Origin: Vitellaria paradoxa
Taxonomy: Eukaryota; Streptophyta; Magnoliopsida; Ericales; Sapotaceae
Direction of reading: 5' to 3'
Length of the DNA: 64,000 nucleotides
Assembly (NCBI GenBank): GCA_019916065.1
Contig: CM034236.1
Span: 16,879,167-16,943,166 of the forward strand
The number at the start of each line of letters is the position of its first letter. The stretch's first letter is position 1. Below are positions 11,695 to 23,800 of this stretch, piece after piece. The notes under the pieces are model-generated. The model searched no databases. It saw only the letters and a list, made by a program, of their open reading frames with translations, and was not told the DNA's origin. The translations under genes were made by a program, and so were the position numbers.

Positions 11695-12329
11695 AAATAC
11701 TTGCATGTGTTTCTTTCTTTCTCTTTCTCTATCTGTTTTTTCCTCTTCTCTTTTTTTTTTTTTTTTTTGGCATAAATATTGTCTGCCCGTCTAGATATGA
11801 AGTTATATTGGTCTAATACTGAAAGTCAGTTGATGTTTATTAAATTTAGATTCAACTGTTCATCAGACTCAATTCAATCCTTAGCATCCCAATTCCCAAA
11901 ATCATTTATAGTGTACAATATATGTATGGGCACATAAATATTCTCTTCCTTTTTTTTTTTTTTTTTTTATCAAGGTCGTTTCTTTTTTTTTTTCTTTTCT
12001 TTGCAATTTCCTTCTTTGCTTATGGGGAAGAGAAAATGACAATAAGGGTATCCTCCACATGCATGCTAAAATGCAAGTCAAAAGACAACTAAGGAAAGGA
12101 TTAAAACTCACATGGCATATTAAAAACATGATAGCATGCATTAGAATCCAAAAGAGTTACAACGAACTCATCATTACAAACTTAAAATAACAAAAGCAAG
12201 TGATTCCATCACCCACAAACTCATAGAAATACACCAAAGACTATCAATAGATAACTAATACAAACAAACACACAAATTCATGCAATAGAGTGAAATCGGA
12301 GGAACTAGACAAATATTAATTCTAATTAA
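11695..12329. other. spacer between convergent glycine-rich genes
   Basis: It contains two long poly-T tracts (about 11749-11768 and 11949-11967) and a CT-rich stretch at 11710-11750. The right part probably carries the 3' UTR of the minus-strand gene. No gene was seen. Confidence 0.5.
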
Positions 12330-12716
12330 TCAAGGTAAAATTCCGCCACCTCCTACACCACCACCGGCCGCGCCACCTGCACCACCTACGCCACCTATGC
12401 CGCCAACCTTGCCACCAACTCCACCAAGGCCATCGAGCCCTCCAAGCCCGCCAGCACCACCGAGTCCACCGATGCCACCGAGTGGAAGTACTGGAATCAC
12501 CCCACCAATCCCACCAACCCCGGCGGCCCCGCCAATGCCAGCAAATGCCACCCCACACTTTTTGTCCTTGACACTCTTCCCATTAGGTGCCATGGCATTA
12601 GGTACATTCACTACATTGGTTTGCTCCTTTGTACTTGGCAAATCCCTAGCGGTAGAGGCATGCAATCCAATTAGAACAATTGCAAGCACAAACAGTATTA
12701 CAGAGCACTTAGTCAT
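12330..12716 (-). CDS. secreted glycine-rich protein (128 aa)
   Basis: Intronless minus-strand frame of 128 residues. Residues 1-23 (MTKCSVILFVLAIVLIGLHA, then STA) are a strong signal peptide with probable cleavage near STA-RDLPS. A short hydrophilic stretch with KSVKDKKC follows. From about residue 55 the chain is built on GGIGG, GGLGG and GGVGG units with alanine and a final GGGGILP. This is the GGX type of plant glycine-rich protein, predicted to be extracellular and perhaps wall-associated; function is not established. A TATA box lies 80 bp upstream of the ATG. It is convergent with, but only loosely similar to, the gene at 11051: this one is GGI/GGL/GGV-rich, whereas the other is GGY/GGGG-rich. 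A 155-residue Pro-rich frame on the opposite strand is its shadow. Confidence 0.8.
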   Translation of the reverse strand: MTKCSVILFVLAIVLIGLHASTARDLPSTKEQTNVVNVPNAMAPNGKSVKDKKCGVAFAGIGGAAGVGGIGGVIPVLPLGGIGGLGGAGGLGGLDGLGGVGGKVGGIGGVGGAGGAAGGGVGGGGILP

Positions 12717-12795
12717 TCTCTCTCTCGCTTTTCAAACCAATCACTGCCTTCAAGTCAGCCTCACTGCGAGCTTGAGTTGGTGCATGAAGTGCTGC

Positions 12796-12805
12796 TATTT
12801 ATATA
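12796..12805 (-). promoter_or_regulatory. TATA box of minus-strand glycine-rich gene
   Basis: On the minus strand this reads TATATAAATA, 80 bp before the ATG at 12716, predicting a 5' leader of about 50 bases. Confidence 0.65.
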
Positions 12806-13161
12806 TGGACAAACGTGAAGGGTGGTGGTGGTGGGCAGTTGTTGGTATTAAAGAACTCTACTAAATGCGGGCACAGAACTGGCCTTTGCTTAATTTTTTC
12901 TCGAGAATAGCATTGCCCTTCAATTATATGCATGGATTCAGTGTTAGGTGAATCAAAAGAAGAGATAGTTAAGATTTGCCAATTAGTAATGTCTGTCACG
13001 CCATTCAACCATATAGATGCCATGCAAAATCAGGATGGCTCTCGTTGTGTGTGACCTGTGGATAATTGACAAATTGAGCACCTAGGTTGGCACGCAAGAC
13101 GAGTTGAGAACATAAATAATATAATTATTTCAAAGGCCGAGCTAGAAAAGAACCATGGCTG

Positions 13162-13386
13162 CAAGGGCGAATTCAGAAATTTTATTGAGTGGGGTAAAAT
13201 TAAAAAAAAAAGTAAATATTAGAAATTTTTAAATAATAATTAAATTTTAATGGGAGTAATTTATATATTTATATATTAAAAAAATAAAAAAATTTATACA
13301 AAAAAAAATATATATATAAAATATACAAATTTTTAACAGTCAGTGAGGGCTGCTGCCCCTACTTGCCCATTCATGGATCCGCCCTG
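13162..13386. mobile_element. 225-bp hAT MITE (CAGGGCGGATCCA family)
   Basis: The left end is CAAGGGCGAATTCAG and the right end, inverted, CAGGGCGGATCCATG. These are the termini of the zf-TTF hAT family also present at 15995-19067. The 8-bp flanks catggctg and tgtggttg differ at three positions, all transitions, as expected for a decayed TSD. The interior is A/T-rich and non-coding. Confidence 0.65.
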
Positions 13387-14371
13387 TGTGGTTGGCTGTA
13401 CTTTAGATAAAATTTTGACTTAAAATTTTTTAGTACTAATAATATATAATATTTTAATCTAATTATTTATAATTTAATTTAATACCTAGTCATAACTTAG
13501 TTAAAAATAACAAGTTCATACCGTAGGCAAGAAAAATTACTAACCTAATTTTAATACCCAGCCATAACTTTATCTAATTAATATTCAGCTCATGGTTCAA
13601 ATTTAGAAAAATTTCTAACCTAATTTAATACTTAGCCATAGCCTACTTTAATACCTAATTCATAGTTTAGCGTTAAAAAAATTTCTAGTTCCCTCCTTGA
13701 TTATTTTTATTTTTTTATAACATATAATTATTAATAAAATTATTCTTTTATTTAAAATTTATCAATGAGATAGTGATTAACAACTCGATATATAAGAAAA
13801 GTTAATTTTAAATTCGAACATTGTTTGGCATTGGGATCAAATTGTTATTTAAAAATTATATACGACAATAGTGCGCTATATATTATTGCATTATCAGAAA
13901 AGTGATTACAAAAAAATCAGTAGAATTTCTCGGCAAGATTTTGTGCCTAATTGATTTTTCTTTTTTTTTTTTTTTTTTGTTTTATTAATCTGTGTTATTC
14001 TCTAAGTAGACAATTACTATTGCTACTGCTATGTCATTTTGATTCAATGTAATTTATGTAATTTTTTATTTAATAAAATTAGAGTAGTTATTTTTTTCTT
14101 AAAATCAACCTCAATGCACTGTCATTTTCTGACTACTTAAACTCTTCTATTGATATTTTTTTCTTACGGGTTGACGTGGCAGGGATTAACAGTGGCATCC
14201 ATGCATGGGTCGATCGATATTAGATTTATGTAACTTATCAAAAAAGGATTTACAAGCATTTTACAAGAAAGTAAACTTTGGATGTCAACCTTTGAGAAAT
14301 CGAAAATTCTAATGCACTTTCTTCTCTCTTTAATTGATTTCTCTTGCCAATGTTATTGATTCTGGAAGTGA

Positions 14372-14411
<40 letters not shown>

Positions 14412-15394
14412 GCAGCCGTAATAGAACATTTTTACCGTCAAAAGTCAAAACTTATGAATCAAAACAAAGGAAACATACTATCTGGGAATAAATCTGCTCC
14501 ATAGAAAGTTGAAATTTGTCAGTGGACCTTACAAAATATGCATGTCGAAGATTTACTTTAATTTATAAGAGAAATGCTTGACGAAAATAATTGTCTTGTG
14601 AAACAGAAGTTCACGAAGATTAGAAATTAAGACTAGTTGAGCATATATAGTATTAATCAGGATTTTACCTAAGGGGAAATTAATTATTGTAAGTTTGGTA
14701 AAACCAAAAAAGAAAAAGAAAAAATTAGAACAATATAACATATATATAAAAATATTATATACTTACCAAAAATATATATATATATATATATAATGACAGT
14801 TATCTATTTTAATATCAAAAAATAAAGAGTTTTAATTTGTACATAATAATTTTCGTAAATAAAAAAATAATTAATTATATATTTTTTACGTCATTGATGA
14901 TTACAAACACAAATTAATTGAATAAAGTTTATTGAGTTCATTAATTAATGTCTAGCATAGTTGTAAATTCTTTTTTTTGATAGTTATAGTTGTAAATTCT
15001 ATACCAACAACGGGCATATTTTATTATCAGCATATATCACATATAAGTACTAATGCATTTGAGCAGGGGTAAAGGGCACGTTTGTCAACCCTTTCATTTT
15101 CAGTTATCTATTTTTGTTTTAGTTTTTTTTTTTAGAAAACTGAACAAGAAAACTTGTTGATAAATTTACTTTCAATTTTTAGTTTTTAAAAAAATAAAAC
15201 TATTTTTCAAAATTTCAAAACTTATGAAAACATAAAAAATGTGTTTTCTCAAGTTTTTATTTTCAGTTTAATTTTTTTTTTACACAATTATTACTAATTA
15301 CAACTACCAATTACCATTGTTTGTTGGTTGTCACCAACATCTGGCCACCGCTTCCCACTGCCGCCACTACCACCCACTCATCTTCGGTTACCGT
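13387..15394. other. intergenic, AT-rich, several microsatellites
   Basis: No gene seen. Contains poly-T (about 13959-13979), an (AAT)n tract at 14375-14409 and an (AT)n tract near 14769-14792. At 15069 the word gggcacgtttgtcaacc resembles a MITE terminus; a possible but weak partner is at 19310. Confidence 0.5.
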
Positions 15395-15994
15395 CAAATA
15401 TATTATTATTTAATATAAAATTGTTAATTAGTATATAAAATATACTAATATATTAAATTAATAATATATTATTTTTATTTACATAAAATACATTAAGTAT
15501 AATTTAATTAATAATTATTTTTATCAATAACTAATTTAATATATTAAATTATATGCTAAATATGTTAATTAACTAAATTATATTAATTATTATTGAATTT
15601 AATTAGTTAAATTAATATATATTTTTAATAAATGATATAATAAATTCTATTTAATATATTTTGTTTTTATTGAATTAAATTATTTTTAATAAAAATATAA
15701 TTAAAATAAGTGCATTTAATTAATCTAAAATAAATTAATTATTTAATTAATTAAATTAATATAAAAATAATATAATATAAATTATTTTTAATAAATAATA
15801 TAATTAAAATTATATTGGATACATTTTATTTTTATTGAATTAAATTATTTGAAAAATAATAAGATTAAAATAATTAAACTTAATTAATATAATTAATTAA
15901 TTAATAAAAATTAATTTTAGTTAATTAATTAATTAATTTAATTAACATGAAATATATTTTATTAAATCGTTTTTAAAAAATAATTATAATTAAT
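15395..15994. repeat. extremely AT-rich tract (TTAATTA-type words)
   Basis: Almost free of G and C, composed of overlapping taattaat, aattaatt and ttaaata words. It resumes at 19076-19170 on the far side of the hAT element, so the hAT inserted into it; the target TAATTAAT is one of its own words. Matrix-attachment or simple replication-slippage DNA are possible readings. Confidence 0.75.
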
Positions 15995-16989
15995 CAGAGG
16001 TGGATCCACAACATGTCAAGTGTATGCGAAAGCCTACACTGAAATTTTTGACCCGAAGACCTGACCCGAAGACTCGAAGACCCACATAAATCCCTAATGC
16101 CCTTCTCTCTATCTGCATCTCCCAAATCGACAGCCTCCCTTCCTCTCTGTCGCTCTCTTCTCTACCGACGGCGAGCACAAGTGGCGTCGGCATGACTTCG
16201 ACCAAACAACCGACCCTGACACAAAGAGACAATTGAACAGGTGGTGTTTTCTTTCCCTCCCTCCCTCCTACTGCTCTTTTTTCTCTTTTCGTGTTGTGAA
16301 CTCTAAAGATTTTTTGGCAGATACGGTATTGATACACAATTACACCCATATAGGGAAGAAAAAAGTTTTTAATTTTCCTTTGAGAGTGGTGGATTGGGTG
16401 AATTTTTTGGGTATTCAACTGGGTTCTGTCTTTGGGAAGTCACAATAGAAAGCATTTGTTACACTTTTTGTTTATTCAAAATTTGCAAAACTATTAGATT
16501 GGCTATGGAGAAACTTAGAATTGACTATTGAGTTTTCAATTTTGTGATTTTACGGAGGAACAATAATTTTTGAAGCTAAGCTATAATGGAAAAGTTGGTT
16601 TCTATCTGAGTGATTTTACGGAGGAACAATAATATTTCTTTAACCTCACGCCAACGAATGCAAAACTTGCAAGTGCAATAGCAATTGGGCGGCTAGTATT
16701 TTCAAATTGGTTGATGTCACTTATTGCAACAAATTATTATATCTTATGTTATGATGTTAGATAGTTTTATATATGTTGTTGGCCTCCACTTACTTTCTTT
16801 AGCTTTGGGAGAATTGGGAAGGAAGTGTCACTGTGTCAGGTTTAGGCCTTGTGATATATATATTTTTTTGATTATGCTAGTGTAATCCATTTAGTTTTCC
16901 TTTTTGTTTCTATATTTATTTGGATGAGAGTCTTCTTATGATATAAGGTGAATAGCGTTGGTTTATTATTTATAGAATTTGAATTTATA

Positions 16990-18082
16990 ATAACTAAACT
17001 CAACATAATAAAACAGTACCGCATGAAAACAGTACCACATAATAAAATAGTACTGCATAAAAAATATTACTGCACAATAAAACAGTACCGCATAAAAAAT
17101 AGTACTGCATAAAACAGAACCACATAAAAAATAGTACCGCATAAAAAATAGTACCGTATAAAACAGTACCACATAGAACAATACTACATAATAAAACAGT
17201 ATCACATAAAAAATAGTACCACATAATAAAACAGTACCAAATAAAAACAATACCGCAAAAAATCAAAACTGTTTGGGAAAAATCTAGTTTCTCTTAAAAC
17301 ATATATTCGTAGCTATTTTTACAAGAGCATAATAAACAGTACCGCATAAAAAAAAGTATCACATAATAAAACAGTACCGCATAAAAAACAGTATCGCATA
17401 ATAAAACAGTACCGCATAAAAACAGTACTGCATAATAAAACAGTACCGCATAAAAATAGTACCGCATAATAAAATAGTGCCGCATAAAAAATAGTATCAC
17501 ATAAAAAATAGTACCGCATACTAAAACAGTATCGCATAAAAAATAGTACCATATAGAACAATACCACATAATAAAATAGTACCGCATAAAAAACACTACC
17601 ACATAATGAAACAGTACCGCATAAAATCAAAACTATTTGAGAAAAACCTAGTTTCTCTTAAAACATATATTCGTTGCTATTTTTACAAGAGCATAATAAA
17701 ACAGTACTGCATAAAAACAGTACCACATAATAAAACAGTACCGCATAAAAATAGTACCACATAATAAAACAGTACCGCATAAAAAAGTACCGTATAAAAA
17801 ATAGTACCGCATAAAACACAGTACTGCATAAAACAGTATCACATAGAACAGTACCACATAGAACAATACCACATAAAAATAGTACCACATAATAAAGCAG
17901 TACCTCATTAAAACAGCACAATTCTTTATATGTAGTACTTCTTTTTGTATTTAATGGTGGTCTTTAAATATTAGATACATTTGGTATTTTGTTTATACGA
18001 TAATACATTTTACTAGAAACAGTACCACGTAGAACAGTACCGCATAATAAAACAGTACCGCATAAAAAATAGTACCGCATAA
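16990..18082. repeat. irregular ACAGTACCGCATAAAA repeat block
   Basis: Dozens of copies of acagtaccgcata, spaced about 15-18 bp apart by short A runs, with variants accaca, actgca and atcgca. Superimposed is a larger duplication with a period of about 364 bp: the spacer aaaatcaaaactrtttgrgaaaaa recurs near 17262 and 17626, followed by the same aaaacatatattcgt segment. Many open frames cross it on the minus strand but are only the repeat read in codons. The block is homologous to 43770-44050 in the MULE-like element. Confidence 0.9.
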
Positions 18083-18108
18083 TATTTGTTATTTTATTTT
18101 GAATAGGT

Positions 18109-18912
18109 ATGGAAAGATACTATAAGAAAAAAAAATTGAAGTGGAAGATTCTAATTCTCAAGAATGTCAAAGTCCTTATAATGCGCAAGTCTCTTCAAAT
18201 ATTCCTCCTACTCCTACTCCAAGTGCATATGCCAATTTAGATGACCTTCCTGGTGATCCAGGGTTAAGAAAAAGTATTTATGCTTATGATGTTAATGATA
18301 GAGAGAGAGTTCGAAGAGTATATTTGCAAAGAGGCCCTTGTCAACCTAGAAATCATGTGTTTCCTTGGAGACAATTTGGAAAAGATAAACGTAGATTTAT
18401 TCCTGCGTGGTTCAATGAATATGGTAATTGGTTGGAGTATAGCATAGCAAAAGATGCAGTATTTTGCTTGTGTTGTTATTTGTTTAAGCCTGAACATAGT
18501 GAACAAGGGGGTGGTGACTCATTTGTTGGTCAAGGATTTACAAATTGGAAAACAAAAGGAAGACTAAATATACATGTTGGAGACCATAACAGTTTACATA
18601 ATAAATGTGTGATGGCTTGTGGGGATTGGTGGACTTGCTCAAAAATTAGTTGAGACGAAAAAGGATATTGTGTATCCATTGGTATAGTTGCTAGTGAAGT
18701 TGGCCTTAATTTTACCAGTTGCAACTGCATCAGTTGAGAGAGCTTTTTCTGCAATGAATATTATAAAGACTTCACTACGTAATTGCATGGGTGATGAATG
18801 GATGAATGATTGCTTGGTGACATACATTGAAAGAGACATATTTGAAACCATTGACAATGAAGCTATTTTGCAACGTTTTAAGAATATGAAAGAACGAAAA
18901 GGATTGTTGTAG
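18109..18912 (+). pseudogene. broken zf-TTF / hAT-dimerisation transposase
   Basis: The expected start, ATG at 18109, follows an acceptor-like AG and opens MERYYKKK, the normal beginning of plant TTF-type zinc finger proteins with a hAT dimerisation domain. The frame then slips within a nine-A run (about 18127-18135), and the main frame continues at 18141-18653 with the TTF zinc finger (RRFIPAWF, EYS..KDAVFCLCCYLF, FTNWKTKGRLNIHV). A large internal deletion near 18600-18620 removes the catalytic core. The frame then changes and reads a C-terminal hAT dimerisation domain (LPVATASVERAFSAMNIIKT, 18688-18912), preceded by a nonsense codon at about 18682. So there are at least three lesions: homopolymer slip, core deletion and stop. 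Intact relatives are typically some 700-800 residues; here about 250 codons remain. Domain assignment is firm; function is lost. Confidence 0.85.
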
Positions 18913-19315
18913 TTTGTTTTGTTAATTTGAAAGTTATTTTATGTAAGAGACATTTGATATTAATGAATAGTATTTTGTATTTTATTGTATTTTATGCATT
19001 TATTTGAAATTTAAAATTTTAGTTATGGTTAGGCCTACATTGACTTTAATTCTTGGGTCTGCCACTGTAATTAATTATGTTTAATATATTTTATTTTTAT
19101 TGGATTAAATTATTTTTAATAATTAATATAATTAAAATTATTAAATTTATTGAATTTAATTAATTAACAAATATAACTACTAGCTAACGACTATCTTTAT
19201 CAAACGTGTTTTTAATTTTTAATTTTTTTCTACCATGAAAATAAAAAACCAAAAATTAAAAATTGAATGTAAAAACAGAATACGAAAACTTACAATTCTA
19301 CTAAATAGGCCCGTA

Positions 19316-19661
19316 GGTGTCGATTTGGTTTGTTTTTTTATTTTTTGTTTTATGTTTTTATTTTCTATTTTTTGTTTTTAGCTCATTTGCCATTTTACGC
19401 TTTTGAAAATAAGGAAAACAGTTTAAAACGCATTTGATCACTTATTTTTTTAAATTTTATTTTAAAAAATAGAAAATATGTCTACACATAAAATGAAAAA
19501 TGGTAAAAAGTAGTTTTAAGCATTTTCAATTTAAAATAAGAAAAATTTCAAAATAAAGGAAATGTAGCATTTTTGTTTCTTTGTGTTGAGATTTTTAAAA
19601 CATAAAACACATAAAATAAAAAACAAAAAATAGAAGATAAAAAAGCAAACTAAATGCCATC
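19316..19661. mobile_element. Tourist-like foldback MITE
   Basis: The two halves are inverted copies: left GTGTCGATTTGGTTTG followed by T-rich sequence, right (inverted) GATGGCATTTAGTTTG followed by the same T-rich words. The flanking triplets gta and tta are close to the TWA target of PIF/Harbinger MITEs. 346 bp, non-coding. Confidence 0.5.
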
Positions 19662-20159
19662 TTAATTTTTGGTTCAGTTTAGTTCTTTCCGAATTATCCA
19701 ATTAGTTCGGTTCCTTAATAGAAGGAACCAAATTGTCCACATAAAAAATAAGGAACTCAAATTAACAGAGATAGTTCAATTCAATTCCTGTTACAGCCTA
19801 GTAGCTAGGTTTTTGTTTATTGAAATTAGATATTTATAATCAAAATAATATTTTCAAACTTGTATTCATGGGTTTTAGGTCAAGGTGTACAAGGATATAG
19901 GTTTGATGGCTATGGAATCGACATATATAGAAGAACTAAAACTGAGGCTCACTGGATTGCAAGCTTGATGCTTCACTGGCTAAAAGGTTGAATGGCATGT
20001 TACATGGTCAGTACAGAGTCCAGTATTTGGTGTATTAAGCTGCTGGTTGAAAATTTACTAAGTATGGGAGCTTGCTCGACATTCGTTTTGGTTAGCAGTG
20101 TAGAAGCTTTAGGAAATTCTAAGTTCTGAAAATTTCAGTGTAAGGAATTAAGTCTCTTA
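19662..20159. other. intergenic, no gene identified
   Basis: A stretch with more balanced base composition around 19880-20110 gives scattered short plus-strand frames (for example LLVENLLSMGACSTFVLV) that were not recognised. It may be more of the adjacent retroelement relic. Confidence 0.35.
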
Positions 20160-20880
20160 ACTATTTAGGGAACTTCTCCTAAGGTTTTTACATAAAATAG
20201 ACGTTGAAGATGAATATCTATTGAGAGAGAGAGACATAACCAAAATACAACCCTCAAATGCACAACTTGATCTTCTGCAAACTTACCATATACCAGTATA
20301 TCATAAAAAGAGACCAAAACAAATTTTCTTAAGGGTGAATTATCGAATTCACATCCCTGAAATATGGATGGGGCATTACAAAAGTCAAATGGTGTGAGAA
20401 CAAATTCATAATGGCCTTCATGTGTGTGAAGGACTGTTTTGTGTATGTCTGTAGTGTAGGCTGCATTTGGATTTGCCAGTAGCCTAACCACAAATCCATC
20501 TTTGAGGGTACCACTGCTCCTCCAAGTTCATCTAATAACTCCTCAATCACAGTAATAGAAAATTTGTCTCTGATGGTGATGTTTCAAGTTGTCTTCAACA
20601 CACATTCGCTATGTATTATCTTTCTTTCTAACGAAAACAATCGGACTTAAAAAGGGACTATTGTTGCTTTTAATAAATCCACCTTCCGTCATCTCACGTA
20701 CCATTCTCTCAATGGCATCCATCTGCGTTGTGGCATATTGGTATTGGCATGCACTCATAGGTTTTGCTCCCTCTTTTAATAATGGAATATGATTATCATA
20801 GGTCCTATAGCAAGGTAAGGACCTGGTTCTTGGAAGGCATCCGCATATTCTGCCGTGCGCCTGCAGAAACTTTCTCCCGT
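20160..20880 (-). pseudogene. Ty3-gypsy reverse transcriptase relic
   Basis: Read on the minus strand from about 20880 down: a broken frame with EPGPYLA (before RT), AIERMVRE, FVRKKDN, then ELLDELGGAVVPSKMDLWLGYWQIQ and HEGHYEFVLTPFDFCNAPSIFQ, ending LRKFVLVSFYDILVY. These follow RT motif order exactly (KKDG, SKLDLRSGYHQI, EFLVMPFGLTNAPSTFQ, FFDDILVY). The catalytic FDD has become FYD, and there are several stops and frameshifts. The relic has no visible LTR. It shares strand and family type with the gag-protease relic at 38870-40625, and the two could be parts of one element (see findings). Confidence 0.8.
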
Positions 20881-23800
20881 GCGCTCAAGACCTTCCTCCC
20901 TTAACTAATTGTGTAACACTCACATCCTTAGGCTCAACACGTTTTATAAGTACAATAAGTTTAAATTTTTAAAACTCACCCAAATAATTTTATTTATCTT
21001 CCATTCCACCATATCTATTTCCAAAATTATTGGCAGTCTGGTGTACGAAACTCCCGCTTTATGTAGAGTCATGTGTGCACTTGTACATAACTTGTAATAA
21101 TTTCATCAATCACATTCACAAAACCCCCATTAACAAACATAAAATAATTAGACAATCTTCTAAACAAATAAATATTTAATATTATATAGATACAAAATTG
21201 TAGATATTATTACAAAAATATTACAAAAAAACCTAATCCACAGTGCAGTCCTTAAACTTGCCATTTGATTTGACAACATATATATATGCACATTTTCTTA
21301 CTTGAATGGGACAAACCGAGATCTAGTTTCATATTTAGCAAGATTTAGCTTCAAAATACAGCAACTGTTGATTAACCAAAAATAAAGCACGCTGAATGTA
21401 AAGATGGTTACATTTACCGACCAAAATTTCTCACAAATATGCACGTTCACAAAAGAAAGCAAGCAGGATGCACAAGTGATCAAAATGTTAGCTTTACAGG
21501 CAACAATGGGCTCTTCACATTCACATCAGCAGCACCAAGTCAAGGAGTTCACTCCCAACTCTCAACTATAAGGAACAATCACCAGACTATTACACCTTGC
21601 TGATGTACATAGTTATTTTTTTATTTTTTTGAATTGGAGAAAAAAAAAATTCCAAGTTCTCAACTTGAAATCCTGGAAATGGGCTTTCAACCCTGTTTCA
21701 TGTTCAAAGGTTATCTTTATCGTAGCATAAGCAGTTCATCAATAACATCCTTACCCATGTTTGGTTTCTAGAAAGTAAGGTAATTGAAGCATCATGTGCA
21801 TAATGCATATGTTTTGTACATTGTTGTTTCGTAAACAAAAAAACAGAAAAAAAGTTATTTGAGTAAATAACGCAAAGGCATTCAACAGTACTAGTGGGAC
21901 ACCCTCCTCAAAAGTTCATGTATTATTATATGAATCCTCTATTAACTTCTATTAAAGTTATATTTTTCGTGAAATTATTTGAAATTAGATCCACGGATAG
22001 TTAGAAATGTAAAGGAAATTATCTCAAATCCATACCGTGAATGATTCTGGCAGCAAAAAGTCCCCAGTACAATGCTTCGGCTACCTCTATCTATCTCAAT
22101 CCATTCCTTCACCTCGTTAGGTCTCCCAGTCTAAATCAAGTAACCAATCCTTCCATGCATTTTGAAATTTGAGCCCTCATTTGCTTCTTAATATCCTTCC
22201 ATACAAACACAACCATTTTATATTTTAAAATTGATATATCAAGTGCTATCTAACTAGAAAGTATACACATTGAGAAAATAAATGTCCAGCAGCCAAGTGG
22301 ATGGCTAGTTTTGGATAGCTATCCAACTGTAGTTGATGTTGTCTTATGGTGTATACAGGAAAGAATTTACTCACTCAGAAACCATGATCTCGATGACTTA
22401 CTAGTCTTTTCATGATAATGCAGTGATTATTATATGTGAGCTTAATATCTAAATGGGAGTAAGCTTCAAATCAATTCAGATAACAAGCAATTAAAAAAAT
22501 TATAACAACATCAGGTTGACAAAATTTAGATACGAAATAAACATGACTTTGCGATAGTAGCTTGACTAAAGCCATAGCAAATAAAAAAAAAAAAAAAAAA
22601 TTATTTCCAAGCAGCTCATTGAGGCAAATTCTACAGCCAATTCAATGGAGAACAAGCATTATAAAGGACAAAAGTGTCCTGGAATGGCAAACTTAGTGTA
22701 GTTTTACAAAATATCGCGTCACTGGGACTTAAGTCACTTAACTTAGCCATGTTCCATTAGCTAACTAACTTTATCATTAAGCTAATTGTAGTTTTCATAA
22801 CATACTAGAGTATCAACTTCCCCAGCAACTATGTGTAACTTTCTATAAAGCCCTCTCATCTATGCTGCTGATTCAATCAATTGTGCAAAACTAGAGACTT
22901 AATGCTTTATTTGTGAGTTTAGGAGAGGAAATAAAAAAGAAAATTTTAGTAATAAGAGGAGAGAAGAAGAGAAATGACAATATTTTCTTTCCGAGTGTTT
23001 TGAGAGTTTGGGTTAACTAGTCTATGTATTACTAAAAGTTATACTAGAAAAAGAACTCCCTCAAGTACCTTTTGAACTAGACCAATAGCTTCATCGAAAT
23101 CAAGCAAGATTAGAATCCAGTAGATGGGTTTCAAATTGATTATTATGGTAAGCTAAGTTTAACTCATAGATGCAATTGAGCATAAAGTTTCAACCATGTA
23201 CATCAGTAAGGCATTCAAATGCACCAATTCAAAACAATACTATTTATTATTATTATTATTATTGTTATTATTATTATTTTGTTGACAGTTCAGTGGCTCT
23301 ATCAATTGAAGTAGACATTACCAATTCAAACCCTCTTAACATTACCTTACCTAGATCCTAGTTCTGAGTTTCAAGACCGGTTTATTACAACTTTCAACGA
23401 ACCGTGTAGTTGATAGGTAAAAATTTTAAAAAATTAGTCCCACTAAAAGTGGAAATACCACTAGTATCAAAAATAAAATAGAGTAAAAAAATCTCGAGAC
23501 ACTGTAGGACCTGTTATTCTTGTTTTCAACGAATTCTAAATGTACACTTATTTAAAGCATTTTGTTTTTGCAGCTACAAGTGCTTTAATAAAGAATTCAT
23601 ATGACATTAACACTAGCAATGCAGCTCTGCATTATAATTAAATTAGAATCTACCAGTAATTTCTAGTCCAGTAGTATCTTAGTTTCAAGCTCATCAAAAG
23701 GCCTACAAATGAGAATCAATGACACTAGACATGATAAACGATTCTCGACCAAAAGTTTTTAAGCATTAAATGGATTTAACATATGCAGTTCTTTTCCCAC

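Larger units (their letters stand above)
15995..19067 (+). mobile_element. hAT element (zf-TTF type) with perfect 8-bp TSD
   Basis: The left terminus is CAGAGGTGGATCCA and the right terminus, inverted, CAGTGGCAGACCCA. Both sides carry TAATTAAT (15987-15994 and 19068-19075), an exact 8-bp duplication. Length is 3073 bp. The order inside is a GC-richer 5' leader (16030-16450), a probable 5' intron stuffed with GTACCGC repeats (16990-18082), an acceptor-like ttttgaatag at 18099-18108, then remains of the transposase. The transposase is broken, so this copy cannot move itself. Its termini could still be recognised by a related enzyme. Confidence 0.9.

Noticed and set aside
12397..12864. 155-codon Pro-rich plus-strand frame
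   Set aside because: Antisense shadow of the glycine-rich protein gene at 12330-12716, which has signal peptide and TATA on its own strand.
16966..17921. Many minus-strand frames with FYAVLFYYVVLF-type repeats
   Set aside because: Pure translation of the GTACCGCATAAAA tandem repeat; hydrophobic look is compositional. The same applies to 43713-44115 and 45170-45458.
15069..19315. Possible large MITE or MULE with ends gggcacgtttgtc and gggcctatttag spanning the hAT element
   Set aside because: Terminal match is weak and the 9-bp flanks do not agree.
22030..22210. Possible LINE RNase H fragment on the minus strand
   Set aside because: Only about 17 residues (VAEALYWGL...) look right and no flanking LINE motif follows; too short to call.
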